DNA from: a virus
Virus record (IMG/VR): IMGVR_UViG_3300017949_000025
Span: 1-36,730 of that record
DNA: 36,730 bases
Direction: 5' to 3' (one strand)
Positions 14,519 to 24,177 of the stretch are shown in pieces. Both the position numbers and the translations under genes were made by a program. Numbering within the stretch: position 1 is the first letter of the stretch; the number at the start of each line of letters is the position of its first letter. A model generated the notes under the pieces. The model was not told where the DNA came from, did no database searches, and saw nothing but the letters and a program-made list of their open reading frames with translations.

Positions 14519-15748
14519 TTAGTAATCACCTGCTACAGCAAAAGCTGAAGGATATCTTCTTTGTGTAGTACCATCTGATTGATAACCCCAAACAATTCTT
14601 ATAGCACCATCTCCACCCTCTTGGCCAAGTCCTAACGTATCATCTTCAAGACCACCGCCGCCTGCACCAGGTGATGCTGCTTTTCCTGAATTGTTAGTAA
14701 TTGAACGACCTGTTGCAACGGTAATAGATCCGAGACCAGAAGCTGGTACTAAAACATTACCTGGAAATCCAGCTGAATATGTAGATCCATGTCTACTAGA
14801 TGAAACTCTTGGATCAGTACTTCCGGTTGTTGATCCACTATTACCTTGTCCAAATATACCAACAGCACCACCACTTGAAACAACCCTTACATAACCACTA
14901 TTACTCTGTTCTCCTCCAGCACCAGCGCCACCTACACCATCTGTTTGAGTAGTACTAGTTGCAAAACCTGCTTGTCCGTCACCTCCCGTGCCCGAACCTG
15001 CTCCACCATAACCACCAGCACCACCACCTCCGCCGCCGCCAGAGTTAGAAACACCATCACCTCCGTCACCCCCAACACCACCACCACCTTGTTGTGTTCC
15101 GGTATATGAACCTCCAGAACCTCCGGTATAACTAATAACATTATTTGATCCATAATTTGTTATTCCGCCATCACCACCATATGCTCTTAAAAAGTATGTT
15201 GTGCCTTGTCTTATATAAGTATCTCCTCCATTACCTCCATTAGATATACCTGGCGAAGTAGAACCTCCATAGCCGCCTACGCCTACATTACAATAAAAAA
15301 CTGAACCAGGCGAGACTGTCCAATGTCCCCATACAGCACCTCCACCGCCGCCTCCAGAAGATGTTGGACCAGAAACACCATCATTACCTCCGCCGCCGCC
15401 ACCTGCTCCTACACAAAATGCAGATATTTCTGTTACTCCTGAAGGAACGGTAAAAGTAAACTCTGTTCCCAGAGTGATATTTGTATTATTTCTATCATAA
15501 ATAGCAGATTGTACTAGTAGATCATAACCTTGATTTCTAAAATCACTAAAACTAATTGTACCAGATGTAGGAATACCGGATGTAACTACAGTATTAGTAT
15601 CAACGTTTCCTGCTGTGACAGCAGTTTGAACATTTGTTCCATTTCTATAGTATTCAGATAAACTCATTGTAGGCGGAGACTGATCTTCAAAAACAGCTTC
15701 TATGTCATTATTAAATGATAGTGTTCCTGTACTTGGCACAAATGGCAT
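14519..15748 (-). CDS. Glycine-rich fibre-tip or adhesin-like structural protein
   Basis: 409 aa. The N-terminal part (FVPSTGTLSFNNDIEAVF..MSLSEYYR, then SGTISFSDFRNQG) is of the kind found in phage structural proteins. From about residue 110 to the end it consists of dense Gly-rich runs (GAGGGGGG, SGGGGGGA, GGGGGGGAGG, GAGGGG) separated by short hydrophobic and aromatic segments. Such polyglycine-sandwich proteins (as in gp38-type adhesins) form host-recognition tips; this is a structural analogy. Its ATG overlaps the stop of the 2088-aa fibre gene (TAATG), so the two are made together. Confidence 0.8.
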   Translation of the reverse strand: MPFVPSTGTLSFNNDIEAVFEDQSPPTMSLSEYYRNGTNVQTAVTAGNVDTNTVVTSGIPTSGTISFSDFRNQGYDLLVQSAIYDRNNTNITLGTEFTFTVPSGVTEISAFCVGAGGGGGGNDGVSGPTSSGGGGGGAVWGHWTVSPGSVFYCNVGVGGYGGSTSPGISNGGNGGDTYIRQGTTYFLRAYGGDGGITNYGSNNVISYTGGSGGSYTGTQQGGGGVGGDGGDGVSNSGGGGGGGAGGYGGAGSGTGGDGQAGFATSTTQTDGVGGAGAGGEQSNSGYVRVVSSGGAVGIFGQGNSGSTTGSTDPRVSSSRHGSTYSAGFPGNVLVPASGLGSITVATGRSITNNSGKAASPGAGGGGLEDDTLGLGQEGGDGAIRIVWGYQSDGTTQRRYPSAFAVAGDY

Positions 15749-18700
15749 TATATTTTCCTTTCAAGTTTTTCAACTTTTTCAGAAAGTTCTTTTATAGCTT
15801 CAATAAGAACACCTACTAAATTACCATAAGCAACAGATTTAGTACCCATTTCGTCTTCTGCCGTATTTACAACTTCAGGTATTATTTTTTCTATCTCTTG
15901 AGCAATAACGCCTATTCCACTCTTTTTATTTTTAGTAAATGAAACACCTCTTAATTTATTAACAAGATATAATGCATTATCTATGGTTTTAACATCGGTC
16001 TTCAATCTTTCATCTGAAAATGCTGATATATCATCAGCTGCAACAACAGCACCTGCTGCACTTACCGTAAATGTATTAGCAAGGGTTCCGTTTAAATTTA
16101 AGCCACCATCATTTGTAATTTCTAACTTAGTATTTCCACCAGAGTTTGATAATGTAACTGAAGAACTTGCTGTTTGAGCTTGTATATTATCGGTTTTAAC
16201 AGTAGTGTCAATTGATAACTCTGTATTATCAATAACCAAACCCATGTTTGCTTTAATATCTAAACTAAATTCGTTGCTTACAGATAGATCCAATCCATCA
16301 CCTGCGGTGTAAGTATTTCCTGCATCACCCGGAATGAAGCTAGAAGATGAACTTTGATAAATCAAAACTTGACCATCAGTTATGCTTGATGTGCTAACAT
16401 CTGTAAGATCATTCATAGCTAACGAAGCTGCAACATCACCTGGTACAAAGTTCGATCCATCCCAAACTAGTGCTTGACCATTTGTTGGTGCTGTTGTAGT
16501 TGTATCTACATCACTTAAATCATCAATACTGGATGGTATATCAAGTAAATCGCTTAGAGCTGCATTTCTCCAAGCATTTTGACCTCCACCAACAGGATAA
16601 TTTGGTCCAACCCAAGCTAAAACTTCTTCAAAAGCCACACCACCTACATCCAGATCTGTAATATCGTGACCGTTGAAAGCTAGTTTACGCGTTGTAAAGT
16701 TTGTCCCGTCCCATGCAGGAACATGTCCTACGTGATTAAGATTTCCAAGAGTTACATCATGGCCAGTATTACTATTTGATGTGTTAGTCGAATTACCATC
16801 AGTTAAGTCATTAAATGCTATATTTGCAAAATCACTACTATCAACTCTTATTATAATTTTATCTGTTCCACCAGTACCAACTGAAATTTTTACCGCACCC
16901 TGCCCTTCAATTATAACATCTTCTGCAGAACCACTTTGTCCATTAGCTTGAGTATCTAATCTAATAACCGGATCATTATTAGCATCAGTTGCACTCATTA
17001 AATATTGACCTGCTACTGTAGCATTACTTGTAGATTGTATATGACCAAATTTATCAACTGTAATATTTTGTATAACTGTTTGACCACTATTATTTGTTGC
17101 AACCGTAGTGCCAGAACCTGTAGCACCATGATTAACTTGTATGGTTTCTGATGTTGAACTATTTGTAGTAAATGAAGTTGTAGAACCAAAAGAAATACCA
17201 CTATCTCCATTAGTTTCAAAAGATATTGTTTCATTATTAATTTGTTCAATCTGGACTATTGCACCAATAACCAGTTCACCATTCGATTCTTCTACTAAAA
17301 TTCCGTCCTTAGATTTAATTTTTAGTGTTGTATTTTCTCCACTATCGGGTCCTTCGTGTATTAAGTTAAAATCGACTATATTAGTAGGATTTAAAATCGG
17401 TGTTGCAAAATTAGTTACGTAGGTAGTATTGGGGTGGTGCATACTAGCTGCACTTATAGTTATTTGTCCATCATCAGTCCCTTGTGGACCTCTAGAGGTA
17501 ATACTCATACCACCATCACCTACAAATCTTATAAATTGTGATGAAGTGTTTCCATCGGCATCAGTTTCTGTAAAAATAATTTTTTCATAACTATCAGCTT
17601 GAAGTGTAGAAGTAATTTGTAAAGCAGCTGCACTAAAATCAAGAGTAGTTGTACCGGCTCCATTACTATCTACATCAACTTCTAAACCATTTGCTCCAGT
17701 AACTAATAAATTAGTTGTAGTAACTCCGGCAACAGGACTTGAATCAATTAAAGTTATAAATTTTTGATTCCCGTTTTCTGTGGCTGTTATTCTGCTTACT
17801 GCTTGAAGATCAATTCCAGATATTGTAATACTATTACCATTAGTTTGTGATATTGAAATACCTTCAGTTCCTATAAATGCTACTTGATCATCTGTTGCAT
17901 TATTATTAATATCCGTTTCTCTTAAAATTAATTCTGCACCATTAGATAAGTTATCACTTAAAATATTATAATTTTTTACTAAATCTGAAGCATCGACTGT
18001 AATATAATTTGAGTCTCCACTTACATTAATTCCGTTTGTGCCTCTAATATTTACTATTTCACTTCTTTGAATTCCGTTTGAGTCAATGTTTAATTTAACT
18101 TGACCTAATGCACCACCGCCTGCAGAAGTTAAAGAATACTTACTCTGTAATCCAAATACTGTTTCTTGAGTAAGTGTTGATGTTATTGCAATAGTATTAG
18201 CTCCGTCGTCGTAGACAACCGATATATCGTCATCTCCAGACATAATACTACCAACTGCATCTTGTGCTCTTTCATCAGTAAAATAAAGATTAGTAGAACC
18301 TTCGGGCAAACCGTCAGTATTAGTAATGCCGTCAAATTTAAGGGTTTTATTTGCTTGATCTACTGTGATATTACCTATACCACCGCCGTTAGCATCATAT
18401 GAAGTATTAGCATTATTATTTTCATATTTTAATGCAAGAAAAACTCTTGCCGAATCAAAATAAAGATTTAATCCTGAAGGTCCTTCTGGTACATCATCTG
18501 TTGTTAGCCCAGTCTGTCTACCTGTTGATCCGCCTATTTCTGTTGGTCCTGTTCCAGCATTAGCAAAATTAAATATAACGGAACCGTCTTCCATAACAGC
18601 AAATATTGCATCATTAACAGTAGTTGCTTCTATTAGTGGTTCTTTATTTGAAAAGATACCAAAAAAATTATCCGTTTCATTATCATTTTTATCTATAAAA

Positions 18701-21700
18701 TTAAAGATGCTTTGACGTGAAGCTGTAGCTATACTATTATCGCCTTTACCTAAAGAATAGCCTAGATCGAATAATTCAAATGCTAATGAATCTTTATAAA
18801 TTCTAAAGTCTTGTACATCAAGATCACCTCCTAATTGCGGTGTTTGATCATATACTATATGTAAATTTCCTCTATGAAAATTAATAAATCCGTTCTGTAA
18901 AACACCATCTATATCCGGAACTTCAAATGCTATCTTATCATTTAAATCATCTCCAACTCTGATAACTAATGTTCTTTGAGAATCTTCTTCTGAAGTAAGA
19001 TATATTCTAGCACTATCTTCATTAATACCGGTAGAAGTAAAAGAAGTTTCCTCAAAAGCCATGCCCTTACGTCTACCTTCTGTAAGCATAAGAGTTTGAT
19101 TAATTTTTGTATTATGGTTTTCATCTATCCATGCTTCTTTTTTTCCATTCCAAGCCGATAAAGAATTTGGCTGTTCTGGACCATAAGTATGGAAAGTTCC
19201 TCTTGTAATATGAAAACTTAAATCTGCATGTGGTGATAGTGATGAATCTCCAGAAGTTGTTTCATGTGATCTAGGAGTTTCGCTTCCAGTTTTTTGAAAT
19301 ACTGCTGCATAGGGATTTCTAATTGGAAATTTTGGTGCATTATAAAGTTTCATTAAACCTTGACTTAATGCTGCAGTTTTTAATTTATCATTTACATTAG
19401 AAATCCAAGCGTCATAAGAAGTTATTGCTCCAATTTGACCATTAGACATATTGTTTATAGCATCTGCTAGTAATGTGGAATTAGCAGAATCACCATGAGT
19501 ATCATAAGTATTAGAAGAAATTTTAGTACCATCATTTCCAAATATAGTGAGATTCAAACCTCTACCATGGCCATGGTAACCATTTAAAAAAATTGGATTT
19601 TCATCAAATTCAAAATAATCAGGTTCATTATTAATATAAAGATATGCTGGTGAATTATTATTTAAACCTGTGCCTCTTAGTTCAATATATTTACCTAAAA
19701 AGTCTCTATTTAAATCTACTTCCTGTATAAGTTTATATGTATTATCTGGATCTTTCCAAAATAGTGTCTTAGTTCTTTCATTATAAAAGAATCTTCCTGT
19801 TTTCATAATATCGCTAACACCAACACTACTATCCAAAGCATAATAGCCCGCATTTTCAACTAAAACTGGTACTGTAGGATAATTTCCTTCTGTTAAATTT
19901 CTTTCGGAAATATAAGTATAAACTATATCATTTTTTAAATCAAATATATACTTTTCAGGATCTTCTGTTTCAAATGCTATATCTGATATAATAACACCAC
20001 TCTGCCCTTTAACACCAAAACCATAAGAAGTTTCTGCATTTAAAAATGGTGCAAGAAAAGTTTTGCCGTTAGCAATTGCTTTTTCAATATCTAATTCAAT
20101 TCCAGTTCTAAATTCAAAATTTTCAATATTAGTATCACCAAACTGATTTGTTACAACACTTATTACATTTCCAACCTTTTCTGCAAAAACAGTTGTCTGA
20201 CCAGAAGAAACCCAATCGCTTGTACTTTCACCTTCAAAATTTGGTGTAACAGGTGCCGGTGCAGATCCTCTTGATACCCAATCAAAATCAAAATAGTATG
20301 CATCTTTTTGACCAAAATTATAAACTAAACCCCATGAAGGAGGTTCTGTAATTATTTGTCCAGTTTCTAAATAATCTCCATAAGTTTGTAAAGTTCCTTT
20401 AGGTCTTCTGAACGCACTAATTGTATATTCTTTTCCCCGTATTTTTAATTGAGCAACTACTAAAAATATAGGAAAATCAGTAGGTGTGGTTGAATTAAAC
20501 GTTGCTTTTACTCTATAAGTATCATATCTTTTAGGAGATATAATTCCAGAAAAAGCCGTTGTAGCAAAATCGCCATATATTGAATTTGTTGTTTCATCAT
20601 ATCTTAAAACTTGAGCATCAGAATCTAAAAGTTGAGCATCAGAATCAGTAAGTGGAAATGTAACTCCTTGATCATAAAGATGCGAAAATCTACTAAACCG
20701 ATCATAATATATGTACTTAGCATTAGAATCCATAGACTCTAATTCTGTATCAGGAATATAATCTTTTTCCTCTGCCAAAGTTTGTTCATCTATTATAAAT
20801 CTTCCGGTTTTTAATGCATAATCTAAATAATAAGATTCTGCTGATTCTGCAAAAGATAAAAACTGACCGTCTCTCCCAGTTGATATAATAGATAAAAGAG
20901 GATTATTTTCAATAATTTGTTCTGAATCTACTATCTCAAATAAACCAGGTTCTATTTTCCATAATTTTAAATTACTATCATAATATATTCTTGCATTACT
21001 ATCATTAGACCATTTTAATCCATCACTGTCTAAAATATACTGATTTACATTTATAGCTTTTGCTGTAACAGTACCATCTTCATCAATTAAAAATATTGCA
21101 TTATTTCTATTAATTGAATCACTATATGCATTTAAATTATTATATAAAGCCCAATAATTACTATCTTCACTATTATTCACATCTAAAAAATTATGAATAG
21201 ATTGAACTGAAGTTAGAGCTATACTATTATTTCTATCTGTTGGTTCATCATAGTCTAAATCTAATACATTACCACTATTTTCTGATCCTATACCTATTAT
21301 TTTATTAGAATCTATATTAAGATTAGATAAAATAGATATATCACTATTAATATTTGCAGATAACAAATCTGTTAATATTTTATTAGTTGTAACATTAGTA
21401 AAATAAGCAGAATCGCCTTCTAAGAGATTTACATATGCTAAGTGTCTAATATGTGCAGAGTCAACCCTCATCCCATTAATATAGGCAGAGTCTATAGTAA
21501 GACTTCTTGTTGGTTCTCCGAAATCTGATTCAAATAAAGTTTCTGGTAATACATCCAAAAATTCCACAGGAGGATTACCATTTGCATATATGGTAAAAAA
21601 TAAATCGGAACGATTAGTTTCTATCCAATTTCCTCTTTTTAAATTTTCTTCTGATGTTGCAACAACTGTAGATAAAACAAAGTCATGAGGTCTTAAACCA

Positions 21701-22014
21701 TCAAGTTGTAACATAGTATTTAAATCTATGTATAATCTAATTTTCTGATTTGATGTAAATATTCTTTTTTCTGGAGGATTTAATCCAGTTTGAATTGCAG
21801 ATGAATTTGGATAAAAACTATATCCAGGTAATTCATTAAGTTCAAAAAACCAACCACGAATATATTCTGGATTTGGTGATTGTTCTAAATCTACAGAAAG
21901 ATCAATCCAGACTGTATCAAAATCAATCGTTCTTGTTATAATACTTGGCGAACTAGACGGATCTAGTGTTCCACTTTGCCCTTTATTTGTTGTATAGGTT
22001 ATTAAATCATACAT
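15748..22014 (-). CDS. Giant tail fibre with C-terminal S74 intramolecular chaperone
   Basis: 2088 aa. The N-terminus has beta-rich virion-attachment-like sequence followed by many Asp-Ser rich segments (DSAYIN, VDSAHIR, GDSAYF, LLDSDAQLL type). The middle has repeated fibre-shaft blocks (DGITNTDGLPEGSTNLYFTDERAQDAV-like, with YFTDERAQ visible, and LSDVDTTTTAPTNGQALVWDG-type repeats). The last 89 residues are a peptidase S74 chaperone: SDERLKTDVKTIDNAL, GVIAQEIEKIIPEV and a final coiled coil. Ser2000 and Lys2005 form the expected catalytic pair (five residues apart), so self-cleavage before Ser2000 should release the chaperone after trimerisation. Located between portal gp20 and gp67, an unusual place for a receptor-binding gene. 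Confidence 0.92.
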   Translation of the reverse strand: MYDLITYTTNKGQSGTLDPSSSPSIITRTIDFDTVWIDLSVDLEQSPNPEYIRGWFFELNELPGYSFYPNSSAIQTGLNPPEKRIFTSNQKIRLYIDLNTMLQLDGLRPHDFVLSTVVATSEENLKRGNWIETNRSDLFFTIYANGNPPVEFLDVLPETLFESDFGEPTRSLTIDSAYINGMRVDSAHIRHLAYVNLLEGDSAYFTNVTTNKILTDLLSANINSDISILSNLNIDSNKIIGIGSENSGNVLDLDYDEPTDRNNSIALTSVQSIHNFLDVNNSEDSNYWALYNNLNAYSDSINRNNAIFLIDEDGTVTAKAINVNQYILDSDGLKWSNDSNARIYYDSNLKLWKIEPGLFEIVDSEQIIENNPLLSIISTGRDGQFLSFAESAESYYLDYALKTGRFIIDEQTLAEEKDYIPDTELESMDSNAKYIYYDRFSRFSHLYDQGVTFPLTDSDAQLLDSDAQVLRYDETTNSIYGDFATTAFSGIISPKRYDTYRVKATFNSTTPTDFPIFLVVAQLKIRGKEYTISAFRRPKGTLQTYGDYLETGQIITEPPSWGLVYNFGQKDAYYFDFDWVSRGSAPAPVTPNFEGESTSDWVSSGQTTVFAEKVGNVISVVTNQFGDTNIENFEFRTGIELDIEKAIANGKTFLAPFLNAETSYGFGVKGQSGVIISDIAFETEDPEKYIFDLKNDIVYTYISERNLTEGNYPTVPVLVENAGYYALDSSVGVSDIMKTGRFFYNERTKTLFWKDPDNTYKLIQEVDLNRDFLGKYIELRGTGLNNNSPAYLYINNEPDYFEFDENPIFLNGYHGHGRGLNLTIFGNDGTKISSNTYDTHGDSANSTLLADAINNMSNGQIGAITSYDAWISNVNDKLKTAALSQGLMKLYNAPKFPIRNPYAAVFQKTGSETPRSHETTSGDSSLSPHADLSFHITRGTFHTYGPEQPNSLSAWNGKKEAWIDENHNTKINQTLMLTEGRRKGMAFEETSFTSTGINEDSARIYLTSEEDSQRTLVIRVGDDLNDKIAFEVPDIDGVLQNGFINFHRGNLHIVYDQTPQLGGDLDVQDFRIYKDSLAFELFDLGYSLGKGDNSIATASRQSIFNFIDKNDNETDNFFGIFSNKEPLIEATTVNDAIFAVMEDGSVIFNFANAGTGPTEIGGSTGRQTGLTTDDVPEGPSGLNLYFDSARVFLALKYENNNANTSYDANGGGIGNITVDQANKTLKFDGITNTDGLPEGSTNLYFTDERAQDAVGSIMSGDDDISVVYDDGANTIAITSTLTQETVFGLQSKYSLTSAGGGALGQVKLNIDSNGIQRSEIVNIRGTNGINVSGDSNYITVDASDLVKNYNILSDNLSNGAELILRETDINNNATDDQVAFIGTEGISISQTNGNSITISGIDLQAVSRITATENGNQKFITLIDSSPVAGVTTTNLLVTGANGLEVDVDSNGAGTTTLDFSAAALQITSTLQADSYEKIIFTETDADGNTSSQFIRFVGDGGMSITSRGPQGTDDGQITISAASMHHPNTTYVTNFATPILNPTNIVDFNLIHEGPDSGENTTLKIKSKDGILVEESNGELVIGAIVQIEQINNETISFETNGDSGISFGSTTSFTTNSSTSETIQVNHGATGSGTTVATNNSGQTVIQNITVDKFGHIQSTSNATVAGQYLMSATDANNDPVIRLDTQANGQSGSAEDVIIEGQGAVKISVGTGGTDKIIIRVDSSDFANIAFNDLTDGNSTNTSNSNTGHDVTLGNLNHVGHVPAWDGTNFTTRKLAFNGHDITDLDVGGVAFEEVLAWVGPNYPVGGGQNAWRNAALSDLLDIPSSIDDLSDVDTTTTAPTNGQALVWDGSNFVPGDVAASLAMNDLTDVSTSSITDGQVLIYQSSSSSFIPGDAGNTYTAGDGLDLSVSNEFSLDIKANMGLVIDNTELSIDTTVKTDNIQAQTASSSVTLSNSGGNTKLEITNDGGLNLNGTLANTFTVSAAGAVVAADDISAFSDERLKTDVKTIDNALYLVNKLRGVSFTKNKKSGIGVIAQEIEKIIPEVVNTAEDEMGTKSVAYGNLVGVLIEAIKELSEKVEKLERKI

Positions 22015-22031
22015 TATCTAAAAACTTTGAG

Positions 22032-23549
22032 CTATGTGTTATCAGATTCAATATTATCTATCTCATCTGCTTTTTCTTGATTTTCATCATCTACGTCTTG
22101 TTCCATTTCTTTCATTTCTTCTTCGGTAAACTTTAGAACATTTCTCATAACCCAATCTTTAGTATAATATTCTCCAACATACTGTTGCATCATATCAAGA
22201 GTTTGAATTCGATCTTTTAATATTTCACTTTCTTTAGATTCTGCAAAATAATTATCTCTTGCATAATCAATTTTAAAATGTATTTTGTGATTATCCCAAT
22301 CAGAGTCGGTAATGATCTTTTTTAAAATAAGCTGTTTTTTTAAGATTCCTAAGAATAAGTGACTAAATTTTTTACGAAGTCTATCAATAAATTTTTGAAA
22401 TTTAACTTCGTCTCTTGATATTTCTGTTGAACGTCCGAGAGAAAATTGTGCTTCCTGTTCTAATCTATTAATAGGAACGTTTAATGCACGATAAACACGT
22501 TTTTGGAAATAAACTATGTCATCTATCTGACCAAGATTTTCTCCTCCTGGTAAAGTAGAGATTTCAGTACCTCTACCACCTTCTCTACGAGGTAACCAAA
22601 AATCTTCCAACATAGACATATGTTTACGGTCATCTCTTAGTTCTCCATTTTGAGCGTCATATACTAATTTATTACGATATTTGGTCATAATATTTTTCAT
22701 GTATTCTTCAGCTTTACCTTTTGGTAAGTTACCTACATCAATATAAAAAATTCTACGTTCTGGTGCTCTAGCAAGTCTATAAATGACAAGCGAGTCTTCC
22801 ATCATTCTTAACTGATTAATTGGTTTAATACATTTATGTAAATGAGATACTACTTTTTTACGAGTTTCATCTAATAGTCCTGATGTTACATAACTGATAG
22901 AATCAAGAGTAAACTTTACTGCTTGTCTTTCTTGACCTGGTCTTTCTTGATAAACATAATACTCTTTTACACTTTCTATAATATCCGCATTTGTAAGAGG
23001 GTCTTTTTTCTTTTTTACCTCTTTCATTTTACGAATTTTTAAAGCGTCTATAAATCTAATGTCCTGTATTCCAGCTTTTTCATTTTTTTCATCAACTACT
23101 AAATGATGATATAATCTACCATCAATATACCATCTTCTAAATATATCGTGTCCGTTTTCTGAAAAATTTAACATACCAAGAATATTTTCAAATTCTTCTT
23201 GTATTTGTTTTTTAACATTTTCTGGAAATTCAACATCTTCAAGTGTAAGACTAATAGGTTCTATATCTTCATCACCAACAATCGCTTCATTAACAATATC
23301 TTCAATAGCATTATCTACTTCTGGATGTACTGCAACACCACGATATTTTCTTATCATCTGATAATTATCTTTTGCAGAACTTCCGTCTATATCTAAATAT
23401 TGACCAAAATGACTACCGGAAGCAGTAATATAACCAGCACCATCATCATCGGTTTGAGGAACAACCGATTTAATTTTCTGCTGTGCTTTTTCAGATGAGT
23501 TAGCCCTTTTGATTTCAAATCCAAAAAGCTTAATTGAATTATCTGCCAT
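22032..23549 (-). CDS. 20: Portal vertex protein gp20
   Basis: 505 aa (T4 gp20 is 524 aa). Dodecameric portal through which DNA is packaged and to which the neck binds. Typical features: YRGVAVHPEVDNAIEDIVNEAI, FRRWYIDGRLYHHLVVDEK, the RLARAPERRIFYIDVGNLPK block, NGELRDDRKHMSMLEDFWLPRREGGRGTEI (visible as RDDRKHMSMLEDFWLPRR) and LPGGENLGQ. The C-terminus is acidic. A hairpin and an AATAAATA box lie upstream. In T4 gp67 follows; here the fibre genes intervene. Confidence 0.97.
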   Translation of the reverse strand: MADNSIKLFGFEIKRANSSEKAQQKIKSVVPQTDDDGAGYITASGSHFGQYLDIDGSSAKDNYQMIRKYRGVAVHPEVDNAIEDIVNEAIVGDEDIEPISLTLEDVEFPENVKKQIQEEFENILGMLNFSENGHDIFRRWYIDGRLYHHLVVDEKNEKAGIQDIRFIDALKIRKMKEVKKKKDPLTNADIIESVKEYYVYQERPGQERQAVKFTLDSISYVTSGLLDETRKKVVSHLHKCIKPINQLRMMEDSLVIYRLARAPERRIFYIDVGNLPKGKAEEYMKNIMTKYRNKLVYDAQNGELRDDRKHMSMLEDFWLPRREGGRGTEISTLPGGENLGQIDDIVYFQKRVYRALNVPINRLEQEAQFSLGRSTEISRDEVKFQKFIDRLRKKFSHLFLGILKKQLILKKIITDSDWDNHKIHFKIDYARDNYFAESKESEILKDRIQTLDMMQQYVGEYYTKDWVMRNVLKFTEEEMKEMEQDVDDENQEKADEIDNIESDNT

Positions 23550-23571
23550 AACTATCCTTTAACTATATAAA

Positions 23572-23596
23572 GGTTAGGGGAATTTTTCCCCTAACC
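23572..23596 (-). terminator. Strong hairpin between gp19 and gp20
   Basis: Perfect 11-bp stem (GGTTAGGGGAA and TTCCCCTAACC) with a 3-nt loop. On the minus strand it is followed by TTTATATAG, a weak T-rich tract, so it may terminate part of the gp18-gp19 transcript. It also lies right after the candidate late box at 23603-23610, so it could instead form a protective hairpin at the 5' end of the gp20 message. Confidence 0.7.
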
Positions 23597-23602
23597 AAAT
23601 TA

Positions 23603-23610
23603 TATTTATT
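23603..23610 (-). promoter_or_regulatory. Candidate late promoter box AATAAATA
   Basis: AATAAATA on the minus strand, 54 nt before the gp20 ATG, one base different from TATAAATA. Cyanophage late boxes are usually described as NATAAATA, which it fits. Confidence 0.55.
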
Positions 23611-23616
23611 CAACTT

Positions 23617-24162
23617 TTAAGTAGTTACTGTAGACCCATCAGGAGTAATACTCTCCCAATATTGAAGTTGGAACTCCACACCAAATTCTTCAATAGTATC
23701 TACATTTTCATAAGATAGATCAATTGAAGAAATTGCCGTTGGGAAAATACCTCTAAATCTGTATTCATATAGAACAGAAGCATCTTTATCCAACTGCTGT
23801 ACTGCAGCATCAACTTGATAATCTGCTGGATTAGTAAGACCAGTATTTGCTTGATGTGCATTTATACCATTCATCCACTGTTCCATTGACTGTCTAATTT
23901 TAAAATCAGTGTCGTTAATAACAGTAACTGTCCATGGCTCAAATACTCTATCTCCAGCTATCTGCAATTGACGCCCTCTATATGGTACTGGAATTGTTCC
24001 CATAGTTGAAGCCGGCATCTGAGCAGCTTTAATTAAGAATGATGCAAGTTCAACGTCCCCGGTAACATAAGCCGGGAAAGTTAATATTACTTGAAAGAGA
24101 TTTGGGCGTGCGCCTCCACCTCTAAGTTTTGATTTAAAATCATTTACGCCTAAAATTGCCAT
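23617..24162 (-). CDS. 19: Tail tube protein gp19
   Basis: 181 aa (T4 gp19 is 163 aa). Forms the inner tube of the contractile tail. RPNLFQVILTFP, IPVPYRGRQLQIAGDRVFEPWTVTVINDTDFKIRQ (visible as IAGDRVFEPWTVTVINDTDF) and FRGIFPTAISSIDLSYEN..FGVEFQLQYWE align with T4 gp19 RPNLFQVEI, INVAGDRTFDDWTVTVMND and LWPTNVGELQLDW..FEVTLALDYWE. It follows gp18 by 15 nt, as in T4. Confidence 0.96.
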   Translation of the reverse strand: MAILGVNDFKSKLRGGGARPNLFQVILTFPAYVTGDVELASFLIKAAQMPASTMGTIPVPYRGRQLQIAGDRVFEPWTVTVINDTDFKIRQSMEQWMNGINAHQANTGLTNPADYQVDAAVQQLDKDASVLYEYRFRGIFPTAISSIDLSYENVDTIEEFGVEFQLQYWESITPDGSTVTT

Positions 24163-24177
24163 TTTTATATACCCCTA

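Noticed and set aside
14691-14894. Plus-strand reading frame opposite the glycine-rich gene
   Set aside because: Shadow frame: proline-rich because it is the complement of Gly codons; no ribosome-binding site or promoter.
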